Shown here piece by piece: positions 51,936-61,054 of a stretch of DNA of 64,000 nt. The first letter of the stretch is position 1; each line of letters starts with the position of its first letter. A program made the translations under genes and the position numbers. This DNA comes from F1-80-MAGs062 sp046345315 (GTDB lineage: Bacteria; Planctomycetota; Planctomycetia; Planctomycetales; Planctomycetaceae). Under the pieces are notes generated by a model that saw only the letters and a program-made list of their open reading frames with translations, did no database searches and had not been told where the DNA came from. The stretch is from assembly GCA_046345315.1 (NCBI GenBank), contig JBKDKA010000108.1, forward strand, positions 1 to 64,000. Reading direction: 5' to 3'.

Positions 51936-52577
51936 TCAAGGCCTGACACGGTTCAGAATGGACTGAACAACTTCGTCAATCGTCTGATGTGACGTATCAA
52001 TCTGAATTGCATCGGGGGCAGGTTTCATCGGAGCGTGCTCACGCATTCGATCCCGCTCATCGCGTTCTTCCAGTTGTCTGCGAATTTCCTCAAGGACAGC
52101 AGATTTTCCGGAATGAACCAGTTCTCGATAACGACGGTCCGCTCGCGCATCGAGATCTGCGGTCATGAAGAATTTGAACTCCGCATCGGGAAACACAACC
52201 GTTCCCTGATCACGCCCTTCTGTGACGAGACTTCCCATTCGGCCGATTGCTCGCTGCTGTTCGACCAGTTTCTCCCTGACTTCCGGGTGCGATGCAACAA
52301 TGGACGAAATGGCCGTCACTTCCGGCGACCTGATATCACTCGTCACATCCTGCTGATTGAGCAGCAGATGACTGCCGTGAAACTCAATCGACAGAGAATT
52401 CACGACGGATGCGACACGAAGACGGTCATCGGCCGGGACACCCGCTTGGCGAACGGCCAGAGCTGCAGCTCGGTACATTGCCCCGGTATCCAGAAACCGA
52501 ACCTGCAGCAGGCTGGCCACCTGGCGAGCCACAGTGCTCTTTCCGGATCCGGCCGGTCCGTCAATTGTAATGATCAT
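51936..52577 (-). CDS. cmk: Cytidylate kinase
   Basis: Phosphorylates CMP and dCMP to the diphosphates using ATP in pyrimidine nucleotide metabolism. The 213-residue protein starts MIITIDGPAGSGKST (P-loop at 7-15), continues FLDTGAMYRAAAL, and keeps the lid and base-recognition segments (GSLVTEGRDQGTVVFP, DLDARADRRYREL). Length fits the family. ATG at 52577. It lies 48 bp past the stop of the long gene at 52626 on the same strand and is probably co-transcribed with it. Confidence 0.96.
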   Translation of the reverse strand: MIITIDGPAGSGKSTVARQVASLLQVRFLDTGAMYRAAALAVRQAGVPADDRLRVASVVNSLSIEFHGSHLLLNQQDVTSDIRSPEVTAISSIVASHPEVREKLVEQQRAIGRMGSLVTEGRDQGTVVFPDAEFKFFMTADLDARADRRYRELVHSGKSAVLEEIRRQLEERDERDRMREHAPMKPAPDAIQIDTSHQTIDEVVQSILNRVRP

Positions 52578-52625
52578 TTACTGTGTCCAGGCCTTTACTG
52601 AGTCCATATCTTTACTGAATCCACG

Positions 52626-55600
52626 TCAGAAACAGAGCGTAATCTCTTTCAGCTGAAAGCGTCCCATCCGGACCTGAGTTCCCTCGGTCGTGATCGGAAG
52701 TTCCGTTACCGATTCGGGATCAGAAGGTCGTGATTCGAATGCTCGAACAGGAACTACTGCTGTACGCAGCAGGCAGTCAACCGCCGTTCCTTCGGTCTCC
52801 AGAAGAACGACCTGAACGCGAAGACCGAGCGGAGCCGGATCGAGACTGCTCTCCGACGATGCTGGATTCTTCTGGTCACTGCTTTCACCGGCACCTTCAT
52901 CGACCACATTCACTTCTGCGATGATGACGTTTTTTGCAGTCAGCCCCAGCAGCCAGGCGGAGTGAATGTCGGCAGGAATCCGACCGGAGGTCTGTGACTG
53001 AAAAATCGGAACCGACGCATCAAGTGCTGTTCGCATCGGAAACGGCTGATCGAAATCGATCGTAAAGGAAAACGAGCGGGCCTGTTCTCCTTCGCAGATC
53101 AGCAGACTGTCGAACGACCTTGGGCTGGTCTTTCGATGATACGGCCGTCCGTGAGCCGCGATTGTCAGTCGTTGTGTTCCGTCCGCAACTTCCAGATAGT
53201 CCGGCGATTCGAACCGTTCACCTCGAAGTGGAGCAGACTGACCAAACACACTTCCGACAACGGACGCCGCTTCATTCTCCCAGGCGAAGCGACATGCCAG
53301 ATACGTCATCCAGGGATTCCCTCGCAACTCGCAGGTGAGCTCGGTGATCTCGAAAGTGAGTTCGAGTCGCGGCCGATATCGGTCCAGCGATGAGACCTGA
53401 CGTACGACTGCAAGCAGCGATCCGTTCGATGGATCAATCAGTTCGACAACGGATTCCACAGATCCCGTCAGGGGGCCGACACTGAGGCACCCGATCGACC
53501 GGACTCGAGCGATCGCGTAGTCCGCCAGAGACTCTTCTTCATCAATCTCCGGCATCGTTCGCTTTGGTCGCTCGAACCGAAATCCGATTCGCTGACTGAG
53601 ACGATTGCTCCGTTCTCCATAAAAATGGACAGCGGCAACTCCGCCCGTGACTTCGCTGATCTCGACTTCAAAGTGTTTGTTTCGCAGAAGACTCGTTTCC
53701 GCAAGTGGTGGTTCTCTGCGGGCCGGCAACAATGGCGGCTGCTGTTCAGCCCCTGCCGGGGATTCTGTAATCCAAGCATAACCACCGGGCGGAATCTGAA
53801 CCATCACCTGATGAGCTGGATTCACGGTCGTGCTGCTGACCAGCTCGCCTGAAGCTGCCCGATTCTGCGGAGTAACACAAAACGCCTGAATGAAGTTTGA
53901 TTTCTGAGGTGGTCCCCATTCTGCATTCCATGGAACGATCACCGATCTTGCAAAGGGCAGTGTATTGATCAGCACAATCCCTCGGCGGTCTGAATCCCGT
54001 CCCGGAACCTGCTTCGCGAATGCTGCTGCCAGTCGACAGGCAAGCTGTCCAGTGAGAAGCTGGAGTTCCGAAATCACAGGTGGATCGCCGTGGGAGCCAA
54101 AGACATCAACGGTCTCGACTGACGATACAAGCCCGACCGAGGACACGTTCGTTGAGTTCTCCGATGGCAGTGAAACCACATCAGCAGAAGACTCGCCCTG
54201 TGAAACTTCAATCACGGAATCATCCGCTGCATCCGGCGGGTCAGCATTCTTCTTCTCACGTGACCTGAGAAGATGACGCAGTCGACCGAGCACCAGCTTC
54301 GGGCTGCCGACAGCGTTTGTCTGATCACCGGGAACGGGAAGCCGAAACGAGACATCAGCACGAATCAATCGACAGAGTGTGATGAGCGTCGCGCAGGCAG
54401 TCAGCTGATACCAGAGCCTGCAGACAGCCGCCGGATCTGTGATCGGCTGTTCGGTTCGAAGCACTGACGACTGGATGAGTGCGGGACTGAGATACTCTCG
54501 GTGTTCGAACTTCAGGGAAGTCATGTATCCGTGAGAATCAGCCCAGAACTGATCGACAGTGGTAAACTTTCCCAGTGCAGACGCGAAACGGGCCGCGATG
54601 CGAAGATCGTTCAGCCAGGGTGAACGAAGTTCCGGAAGCCGCGCCAGGAACAGCACTGCCGTGTCGTCATCCTGCATGCTTTCATTGAAGCGATCGGCGA
54701 ATCGCAGAAATGAGGAGGCGCTGTCGATCGCCAGCGGAATTCGGGAGCACGCTCTGATGGTCGTCTGGTCCGGGGACATCCACTCGAATCGAGATCGTTC
54801 CTGATCGGGGTAAAGTCCGTCATCCAGAGCAATATGAAATGCGGACTCAAATCCGGCATGGCGAAGCACCATGGGAAGCGACGACACCAGGCCGTATCGG
54901 CGACGAATCCAGTGACGCACCGGCTGACCAAACAGCTCGGCGACCGATTCTCGACCGGCGGTCAGGTCGGAAAGAGTTGCACCGAGTGGATTGAGCGCCG
55001 GCCGGATTTCGGATTCCGGTCCGGTCAGCAGAGTCAGCGTTCCTTCGGCAAGTCGAGCCCGAACGGTCTGCTGAAACTCCGGCGAATCATTTGCCCATCG
55101 AACCAGATCCGATGCCGTTGCCACGAGGTTTATGGGTTCGGAAGCATCAAAGCACGAAAGGACTGTGGCTGCGGGATCGCCTGCTGGCGGGAGGCAGACA
55201 TCGACGAGACTGCAGGTGAGCGGAAAAAATTGTTCGCGAGTTTCCTGCAGCAGTTCAAAACACTTTCGGAGGTGAATCCGGGAAGTTTCAGAATCCCCGC
55301 CGACTGCAGCGTCAGCGGCCAGATGAATTTCACGACTCAATGTGAATTCGTCGGGATCAACAAAATGATGTCGGCGACGACTCAGCCAGATCGTCATCAG
55401 ATACGAGGTACCGAATGCGAAAAAGGCATCCAGCAGATCGGAGTCGACTTCGGAGGATGCTTTGAAAGATGGATTCCCCGCGACGTCAGGTTCAGGCTGA
55501 GCAGGAGCCCGCGAAGCGAGCGTGCTCCGGATCAGGTCACACCATTCGTCGCGGGATGACTGGCCGGAAAGAATCAGGTGAATTGCTGTTCCAGTGTCGT

Positions 55601-55859
55601 GCTGCCAGTCGTGGTGCATCCAGCTTTCAGAAGGAGTCGGGAGCAGGATGACCTGACGGCCGTGCAGATGTCGGATCGCATCCGGGTGCCGAAAAACCGG
55701 GATTCCTCGGGAAGCCGTCAGTAGTCCCGGGTGCCACGCGCAGGCCAGAGCATTCAGGAGACTGGACGCAGCATCCTCCGTCAGATCTGAGGGCAGATCT
55801 TCTACGGAATAGCCGGGAATCAGGATGCTGATTCCCTCGAATAATTCATCTGAGATCAT
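52626..55859 (-). CDS. Large protein, possibly a distant glycoside hydrolase relative
   Basis: A 1077-residue cytoplasmic-looking protein without signal peptide. The middle contains WIRRRYGLVSSLPMVLRHAG and ALDDGLYPDQERSRFEW, and the C-terminal half is beta-rich, ending in LRTAVVPVRAFESRPS. Overall layout recalls GH38/alpha-mannosidase-type chains (catalytic N-terminal part plus long beta-sandwich tail), but the catalytic motifs of that family are not clear. A Ser/Asp-rich insertion lies at about 525-575. No function is assigned. ATG 55859; upstream of cmk. Confidence 0.7.
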   Translation of the reverse strand: MISDELFEGISILIPGYSVEDLPSDLTEDAASSLLNALACAWHPGLLTASRGIPVFRHPDAIRHLHGRQVILLPTPSESWMHHDWQHDTGTAIHLILSGQSSRDEWCDLIRSTLASRAPAQPEPDVAGNPSFKASSEVDSDLLDAFFAFGTSYLMTIWLSRRRHHFVDPDEFTLSREIHLAADAAVGGDSETSRIHLRKCFELLQETREQFFPLTCSLVDVCLPPAGDPAATVLSCFDASEPINLVATASDLVRWANDSPEFQQTVRARLAEGTLTLLTGPESEIRPALNPLGATLSDLTAGRESVAELFGQPVRHWIRRRYGLVSSLPMVLRHAGFESAFHIALDDGLYPDQERSRFEWMSPDQTTIRACSRIPLAIDSASSFLRFADRFNESMQDDDTAVLFLARLPELRSPWLNDLRIAARFASALGKFTTVDQFWADSHGYMTSLKFEHREYLSPALIQSSVLRTEQPITDPAAVCRLWYQLTACATLITLCRLIRADVSFRLPVPGDQTNAVGSPKLVLGRLRHLLRSREKKNADPPDAADDSVIEVSQGESSADVVSLPSENSTNVSSVGLVSSVETVDVFGSHGDPPVISELQLLTGQLACRLAAAFAKQVPGRDSDRRGIVLINTLPFARSVIVPWNAEWGPPQKSNFIQAFCVTPQNRAASGELVSSTTVNPAHQVMVQIPPGGYAWITESPAGAEQQPPLLPARREPPLAETSLLRNKHFEVEISEVTGGVAAVHFYGERSNRLSQRIGFRFERPKRTMPEIDEEESLADYAIARVRSIGCLSVGPLTGSVESVVELIDPSNGSLLAVVRQVSSLDRYRPRLELTFEITELTCELRGNPWMTYLACRFAWENEAASVVGSVFGQSAPLRGERFESPDYLEVADGTQRLTIAAHGRPYHRKTSPRSFDSLLICEGEQARSFSFTIDFDQPFPMRTALDASVPIFQSQTSGRIPADIHSAWLLGLTAKNVIIAEVNVVDEGAGESSDQKNPASSESSLDPAPLGLRVQVVLLETEGTAVDCLLRTAVVPVRAFESRPSDPESVTELPITTEGTQVRMGRFQLKEITLCF

Positions 55860-56536
55860 GCGAAAGCGAAGTTTCGGACCGAAAATTCAGATTCGATTGA
55901 GGAGGTTTCGGAGAGATTTCAGGAACTTTGAGTGGGGCGGTCACGTCAAAAACATGACATGGAGGATAAAGTGAGTATGCGACCTCGGAGTCATCAGCGG
56001 CTTTTGATGCTGGCTGAACCGGGTTTTGCGACTCTTTTCAGCGGATCAGCTCGAAAGTTGCCTGGGACAGAATGGTCCGGGCTGAGCCTGTTAGTCAGTC
56101 TTTCGGGGCTCGGACCTTCGGGAACGATTTGCTGCCGTGATTATAACAGACGTTAACGAGATCCATACGGTTTGTGAGTGTGAAAGCCGATCAAACCAAT
56201 GAAAGCCGAAAAACGGCAGTTTTATTCTTTGAGTAAACGACGACAGGTGACTGGAGTGTCGTCCCTTCTGAGCTCCTGCCGGAATGATCGTCGAGAGCGG
56301 CATAACTGCTGTGGCGGGCAGACTTGAGTGAATCAGGCAAAACTGAAGGACTGGAATTTTCGGCACGAACAGGTGCTGACTTTCGGGGCTGCCTGTTGCG
56401 TCGGTGTGACAGAGTTGTCAGCATTCACTGAAAACGATTGACCGGACCCGAAAATCTTTGCTACTTTAGACTTAGAACTATCTGTCGGCCCGTCCGGGGT
56501 CGGAACAGGTTCAGGCAGCGTACTGAAGGCTCAAAA
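55860..56536. other. Intergenic region before the PilM-type operon
   Basis: The 677 bp between the large gene and the PilM-type gene have several short frames without family features. The best promoter candidate for the plus-strand operon is TTGACC at 56438-56443 with TACTTT 18 bp further on (56462-56467), about 70 bp before the start codon. Confidence 0.45.
56438..56467 (+). promoter_or_regulatory. Candidate promoter of the PilM-type operon
   Basis: TTGACC (56438-56443) as -35 and TACTTT (56462-56467) as a weak -10, spacer 18 bp. Position suits the following gene but the -10 match is poor, so this is only a candidate. Confidence 0.3.
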
Positions 56537-58747
56537 ATGGCAGAAATCAAGAGTGCCTGGGGAATTGACATTGGACAGGCGGGCCTGAAGGCAATTCGTC
56601 TTCGGTCCACGGAAGACGGTCGTCGTGTTGTGGCGACGGCGTTCGATTACATTCCGCACGCAAAGATTCTGAGTCAGCCGGATGCGGTTCCTGAGGAACT
56701 CATTCGAACCGCGATCACGACATTTCTCGGCCGAAATCAGGTCGATGGAGATCTGATCGGAATCAGTGTGCCTGGCCAGAGCTCACTGGCGAAGTTCATC
56801 AAATTGCCTCCTGTCGAAGCGGGCAAAGTTGCAGAAATCGTTCGTTACGAAGCACGTCAGCAGATTCCATTTGACCTGAACGAGGTCATCTGGGACTACC
56901 AGCCGATCGGAGGTTCGCCTGAAGAGAGCGGCTTCATGCTGGAGGCCGAAGTCGGCCTCTTCGCAATGAAACGGGATCTGGTCTTCGATGCGATGAAGCC
57001 TCTGACATCGAATCGAAAAGAGATCGAGCTCGTCCAGATCGCTCCACTGGCCATCTACAACTACCTGTCATTTGATGTGCTGGGTTTTCGGAAGACAGCG
57101 GAAACACCAGATCCGCCGTCGTCAGAGGACTATTATGTCATGCTGGACATGGGAGCGGACAACACGACGCTTCTGGTTTCCAACGGCCGCAGCATCTGGA
57201 TTCGTAACGTTCCGATCGGAGGGAACCATTTCACTCGTGCACTCACGCGAGAAATGAAGCTGACATTTGCGAAGGCTGAACACCTGAAGCTGAATGCCAC
57301 GAAATCACCGGATCCAAAAGCGGTGTTTCAGGCGATGCGGCCAGTGTTCAACGACTTTGTGACTGAAGTCCAGAGATCCATCGGGTATTTCGGCAGCGTC
57401 AACAGAGCGGCGAAGATCCGAAAGATCATCGGCGTCGGAAATGGCTTCCGCCTTGCAGGGCTGCAGAAGTTTCTCCAGCAGAACCTTCAGTACGAAGTTC
57501 AGCGTCTGGAATCTCTCGAAGGCGTGACCGGTGATTCGGTGCTCACCGACCCGGTCTTTATGGAAAACATCATGACGTTCGCAGTGCCCTACGGTGTGGC
57601 GCTGCAGACGCTCGGTCAGACTCGCATCACGACCAGTCTTCTGCCTCCGGAAATTGTTGTCAACAGAAAGATTCGCAGCAAGAAGCCATGGGCGGTTGCG
57701 TCTGCGGCCGGCCTGATGCTGGCTCTGGGGCTCGGGGTCACCGGCAGTGCAACAGTGCTTGATGCCTACAGCGAATCGCGGTGGAAAACTGCTCAGGATG
57801 CGGTCAAGACGCTGCAGTCGACGATCTCAGCGAATCAGGCAGCCTACACAGCTCAGCAGACTGATCACAAGAAGGTCATTGATGACATCGGTCAGCTGGT
57901 AGCGCCTCTTGAGAAACGAGTTCTCTGGATGGAACTGCTGAAGGCGGTAAATGAGTGTCTGCCCCGCGATGAAGGAAACGAACAGGATCAGGAGGATCTG
58001 TCGCTTCAGAAGAAAATCCGAGTGCAGAGCGTCACAAGCCGCAAGGTCGCTGACGTGGGGACCTGGTTTACAGCACTGAAGACTGCTGATCCGGAGTGTT
58101 TCCTGCACCTTGCGGACCCGGAGAAAGGGCCGACTGGCAAAGGGTACATTGTGACTCTTCGAGGTTATCATCTCTACAACAGTCCCACAGTGCCATTTGA
58201 AAAACGTGGCGGGAACTTTCTGCTGGAAACTGTCGTGAGTGAACTCGCAAAGTGGACCGTTAATCGAAATGGTGTGGAAGTTCCGGTCGGCAAGCTTGGA
58301 ATCTCTCATCCCGTTTCGTTCGTCGTGGCTCAGGATTCCTTTACTTATGATCCGAATGCCAGGATCGGCCAGACCATGACGGGGATCGGCCCTGGCGCCG
58401 GAGGGTTCAGAAATGCGGGCCCTGCCAACAACATGCTGGCGGGTGGAGGCGGAAATGGTGGCCTGTTAGGAAATCGTCGTGGCGGAGACGATGAGGACGA
58501 GGAAACATCAGCGGGGCCAGCCGGAAATTATGGAGCGAACGTTCCTGTTTTGCCCGGAATGAACAATCGCAAAGACGTTCAGTTTGAGGAAGCCGAAGCG
58601 AAGGAACTCAAGGTCCTCGAGAAAACACACTTCGTACTTCAGTTTGCGTGGGTTCCGACACTTGAGCGAGCTCGGCTGGATGTTTCGCCGAATGTGCCAA
58701 AAGCTGACGCTGCAGGAGCAACGCCTGACGCAGCTAAAAAACCCTGA
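56537..58747 (+). CDS. PilM-PilN fusion, type IV pilus/secretion assembly protein
   Basis: A 736-residue protein from ATG 56537 (GAAGG just upstream). Residues 1-375 are PilM-like, an actin-fold ATPase (AWGIDIGQAGLKAIRL; YYVMLDMGADNTTLLVSNGR; IIGVGNGFRLAGL). Then TTSLLPPEIVVNRKIR and a membrane helix at 384-406 followed by a coiled region and alpha/beta domain form a PilN-like part, so the cytoplasmic PilM and inner-membrane PilN are one chain. The C-terminal part (about 620-700) has Gly/Asn-rich, acidic segments (GGNGGLLGNRRGGDDEDEE). The family holds the pilus/secretion machine's inner-membrane platform. Confidence 0.9.
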   Translation: MAEIKSAWGIDIGQAGLKAIRLRSTEDGRRVVATAFDYIPHAKILSQPDAVPEELIRTAITTFLGRNQVDGDLIGISVPGQSSLAKFIKLPPVEAGKVAEIVRYEARQQIPFDLNEVIWDYQPIGGSPEESGFMLEAEVGLFAMKRDLVFDAMKPLTSNRKEIELVQIAPLAIYNYLSFDVLGFRKTAETPDPPSSEDYYVMLDMGADNTTLLVSNGRSIWIRNVPIGGNHFTRALTREMKLTFAKAEHLKLNATKSPDPKAVFQAMRPVFNDFVTEVQRSIGYFGSVNRAAKIRKIIGVGNGFRLAGLQKFLQQNLQYEVQRLESLEGVTGDSVLTDPVFMENIMTFAVPYGVALQTLGQTRITTSLLPPEIVVNRKIRSKKPWAVASAAGLMLALGLGVTGSATVLDAYSESRWKTAQDAVKTLQSTISANQAAYTAQQTDHKKVIDDIGQLVAPLEKRVLWMELLKAVNECLPRDEGNEQDQEDLSLQKKIRVQSVTSRKVADVGTWFTALKTADPECFLHLADPEKGPTGKGYIVTLRGYHLYNSPTVPFEKRGGNFLLETVVSELAKWTVNRNGVEVPVGKLGISHPVSFVVAQDSFTYDPNARIGQTMTGIGPGAGGFRNAGPANNMLAGGGGNGGLLGNRRGGDDEDEETSAGPAGNYGANVPVLPGMNNRKDVQFEEAEAKELKVLEKTHFVLQFAWVPTLERARLDVSPNVPKADAAGATPDAAKKP

Positions 58748-58815
58748 TTTCTTCTGAGTTCGCAGTGAGCCCATCTGACTTCGGTTACTGAACAGCCCGC
58801 AACGGGGATTTGACC

Positions 58816-60903
58816 ATGGATAAACTTCAGCCCTTGATTCGCCATCACTTCTGGATCTGTTTCGTGCTGGCGCTGATCTTCGCTATGACCGGGTGGTGGA
58901 AGGCCAATGCAAAAATCTCCGAGGAGATTGAGGCACGGTCGAAATCCGTGGCTGACTCATTTTCCAACGCAACCAAAGGCGCAGACGCTCCCAATAAGAC
59001 ATGGTCTGATGGGGCGCAGGCAATAAATGCGTCGGACCGAAAGAAATACGAGTCAGCATCGAAACTGCTTTGGGAACGTCAGAAAGCAGTCCGCGTGTTT
59101 GACCCCGAAATTCGGGAGAAGATGGCCGGCATCAAGTACATGGATCCCATTCCCAAAGTGGCAACGCGCGGCGAGTGGGGAATTCTCTACGAGAAAATGT
59201 TCCAGAATGTGCTGGATGTTGTGAATCCGTTCAAGCCGGCAGAAGGCACCGGTCTGGTGATATTTGATGAAAAACGCGTCACACACATGCCTTTCAATAC
59301 ATGGCGTCTTCGGCCCCCGACTTCTGATGAAATCTGGAAGCTCCAGGAAGATATGTGGCTGCTTCGTTCGCTGCTCACATCTTTGTCGAGAGTCAATGAC
59401 GGCTCGCGAAGACTGACCGAATCCGGACTCCGAGAGATCGTCCAGTTGAAGCTTCGCGGCGGTCAGAGAGATGCGCCCCTGCCACCGATCGCTGCTGGTG
59501 GTGCTGGATTTTCCGGGTTCGGAGGAGGGGGCGGGGGGAATGCTCCCCGCGGAGGTGACGACGACGGCAACGACGGCTCGATGGCTGCGTTCGGTGGAGG
59601 TAACGCAGGCGGAGTCATGCCAGGTGGAGTTGCAGGTCAGAGAAGTGGACCATGGACGCAATATGAATTACCCGCAACGGCCGACTTTATGACCGAAGAG
59701 TTCGGCCCGGTCGGGGGCCCTTTGGCAATGGGTGGAGGTGGTGGCGGCGGACGTGGAAATGCTCCCGACGATGAAGATGGAGGGTCGGGGTTCTCGAGCG
59801 TGGCGCCAAGTGCGTTCGGGGCGGGCGGCGGCACGGGGATGGAACCGGACCGTTATGTGGATGAAGACCCTGCCCTTCCCTACAAGACGCGAGCATTCTT
59901 CCTGCATGTCAGAATCAGAGAATCTGAGATTCCTCGAATGCTTGCCGAACTCACCGACTCCAGTTTTCCAGTGGAAATTGTGCGTCTGGACGTGACAACT
60001 GGTACATCTTCGACCGCAGCCGGCGCGATGTTCACAGGAGGCAATGCAGGTGGTCTGCGTGGCAACTCTGAGGATGAAGATGGTGGCGGCTTTATGGGCG
60101 GTGGGATGGCGGGAATCAACATGATGGCTGCTGGTGGCGGGGGAAATGCCCCCCAGCTCGGAAACAATCCCGGACTGCCGGCTAATTCGCGAAATCCTCT
60201 CGCCAACTCTCAGGCTGCACAGGCGAAAGCAGCGAAAGCAGCTCAGGCAGCACAGCAGACTCTGGCTGCCGCGATGATGGATCCGTCACTGGTGACAGTG
60301 CGAGTTGGCGGTCTGATGACACTCTATCAGACAAAAGACGAAGCGGATGCTCAGACCTCAAACGAGGCTGCAGCTCAGCAGGAAGGCGGACCGGCAGCAG
60401 CACCTCAGCAGCCAGCACCGGAATCTGGGGTGACGCCATCGGATTCTGACGCTGCGAAGACTCCTGACGGAGCACCGGCTGATGAAGCGGCTGGTACCGG
60501 AGCGGCTGAAAAAGTAACGACAGAAGGTGAAAATGCCGTTCCTGAACAGAATCCTCAGGATCCGGCGACAGCTCAACCGGGAGATCCCGCTGCAGGTACG
60601 GGAGCAGACGCAGAGAAACCGGGCACCGCAGATGAATCCACTGAGCCGGCGTCTGTCGAACCGTCGGCGTCCCCGGACGCCGAAACGAGCTCTGACAGTG
60701 ATGCCGGAGATGCCCCGGAAGCAGCATCCGAGACAAACGGGGCCTCCGGTGATCCGGCTTCGAACGAGACATCGCCTGAAACGGAGCCTGCCGCTGGCAG
60801 TTCAGGCAGCGAAAACACAGAGAAGGATGCTGCCGCAGACAGTTCCGGTTCCGGTTCATCGGATACCGGTGAGTCCGGAGAGGTTACTGACGAAAAGAAA
60901 TAA
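58816..60903 (+). CDS. Membrane-anchored Gly-rich protein, candidate PilO-like platform subunit
   Basis: A 695-residue protein from ATG 58816 with GGGGA 8 nt upstream. One N-terminal transmembrane helix (about 14-32), a helical region (35-170) and then repeated Gly-rich acidic inserts (GGGGGNAPRGGDDDGND; GGGGRGNAPDDEDGG; GGGGNAPQLGNNPG) alternating with folded segments, then a tail rich in Ala/Glu/Ser/Pro. Its short cytoplasmic tip, single span and position after a PilM-PilN fusion fit the PilO/GspM type, but sequence similarity is not clear. The tail (about 520-695) is disordered. Confidence 0.7.
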   Translation: MDKLQPLIRHHFWICFVLALIFAMTGWWKANAKISEEIEARSKSVADSFSNATKGADAPNKTWSDGAQAINASDRKKYESASKLLWERQKAVRVFDPEIREKMAGIKYMDPIPKVATRGEWGILYEKMFQNVLDVVNPFKPAEGTGLVIFDEKRVTHMPFNTWRLRPPTSDEIWKLQEDMWLLRSLLTSLSRVNDGSRRLTESGLREIVQLKLRGGQRDAPLPPIAAGGAGFSGFGGGGGGNAPRGGDDDGNDGSMAAFGGGNAGGVMPGGVAGQRSGPWTQYELPATADFMTEEFGPVGGPLAMGGGGGGGRGNAPDDEDGGSGFSSVAPSAFGAGGGTGMEPDRYVDEDPALPYKTRAFFLHVRIRESEIPRMLAELTDSSFPVEIVRLDVTTGTSSTAAGAMFTGGNAGGLRGNSEDEDGGGFMGGGMAGINMMAAGGGGNAPQLGNNPGLPANSRNPLANSQAAQAKAAKAAQAAQQTLAAAMMDPSLVTVRVGGLMTLYQTKDEADAQTSNEAAAQQEGGPAAAPQQPAPESGVTPSDSDAAKTPDGAPADEAAGTGAAEKVTTEGENAVPEQNPQDPATAQPGDPAAGTGADAEKPGTADESTEPASVEPSASPDAETSSDSDAGDAPEAASETNGASGDPASNETSPETEPAAGSSGSENTEKDAAADSSGSGSSDTGESGEVTDEKK

Positions 60904-61054
60904 TGAGCTGACAGGGGGTCACTGGATTTCGATGTGACCTGAACGGGAAAGAACAAAGTGGCAAAAACAGAAGAGATCATTGCCTTGTTCGCCTTTTGAA
61001 ATCAACTTTGTCCAACAGCAGTCCATGCAGATCTGAATGAACGGGAGTTGCCTT

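Noticed and set aside
56191..56424. 77-residue minus-strand frame
   Set aside because: No signal, motif or coding character; region looks like an upstream regulatory stretch.
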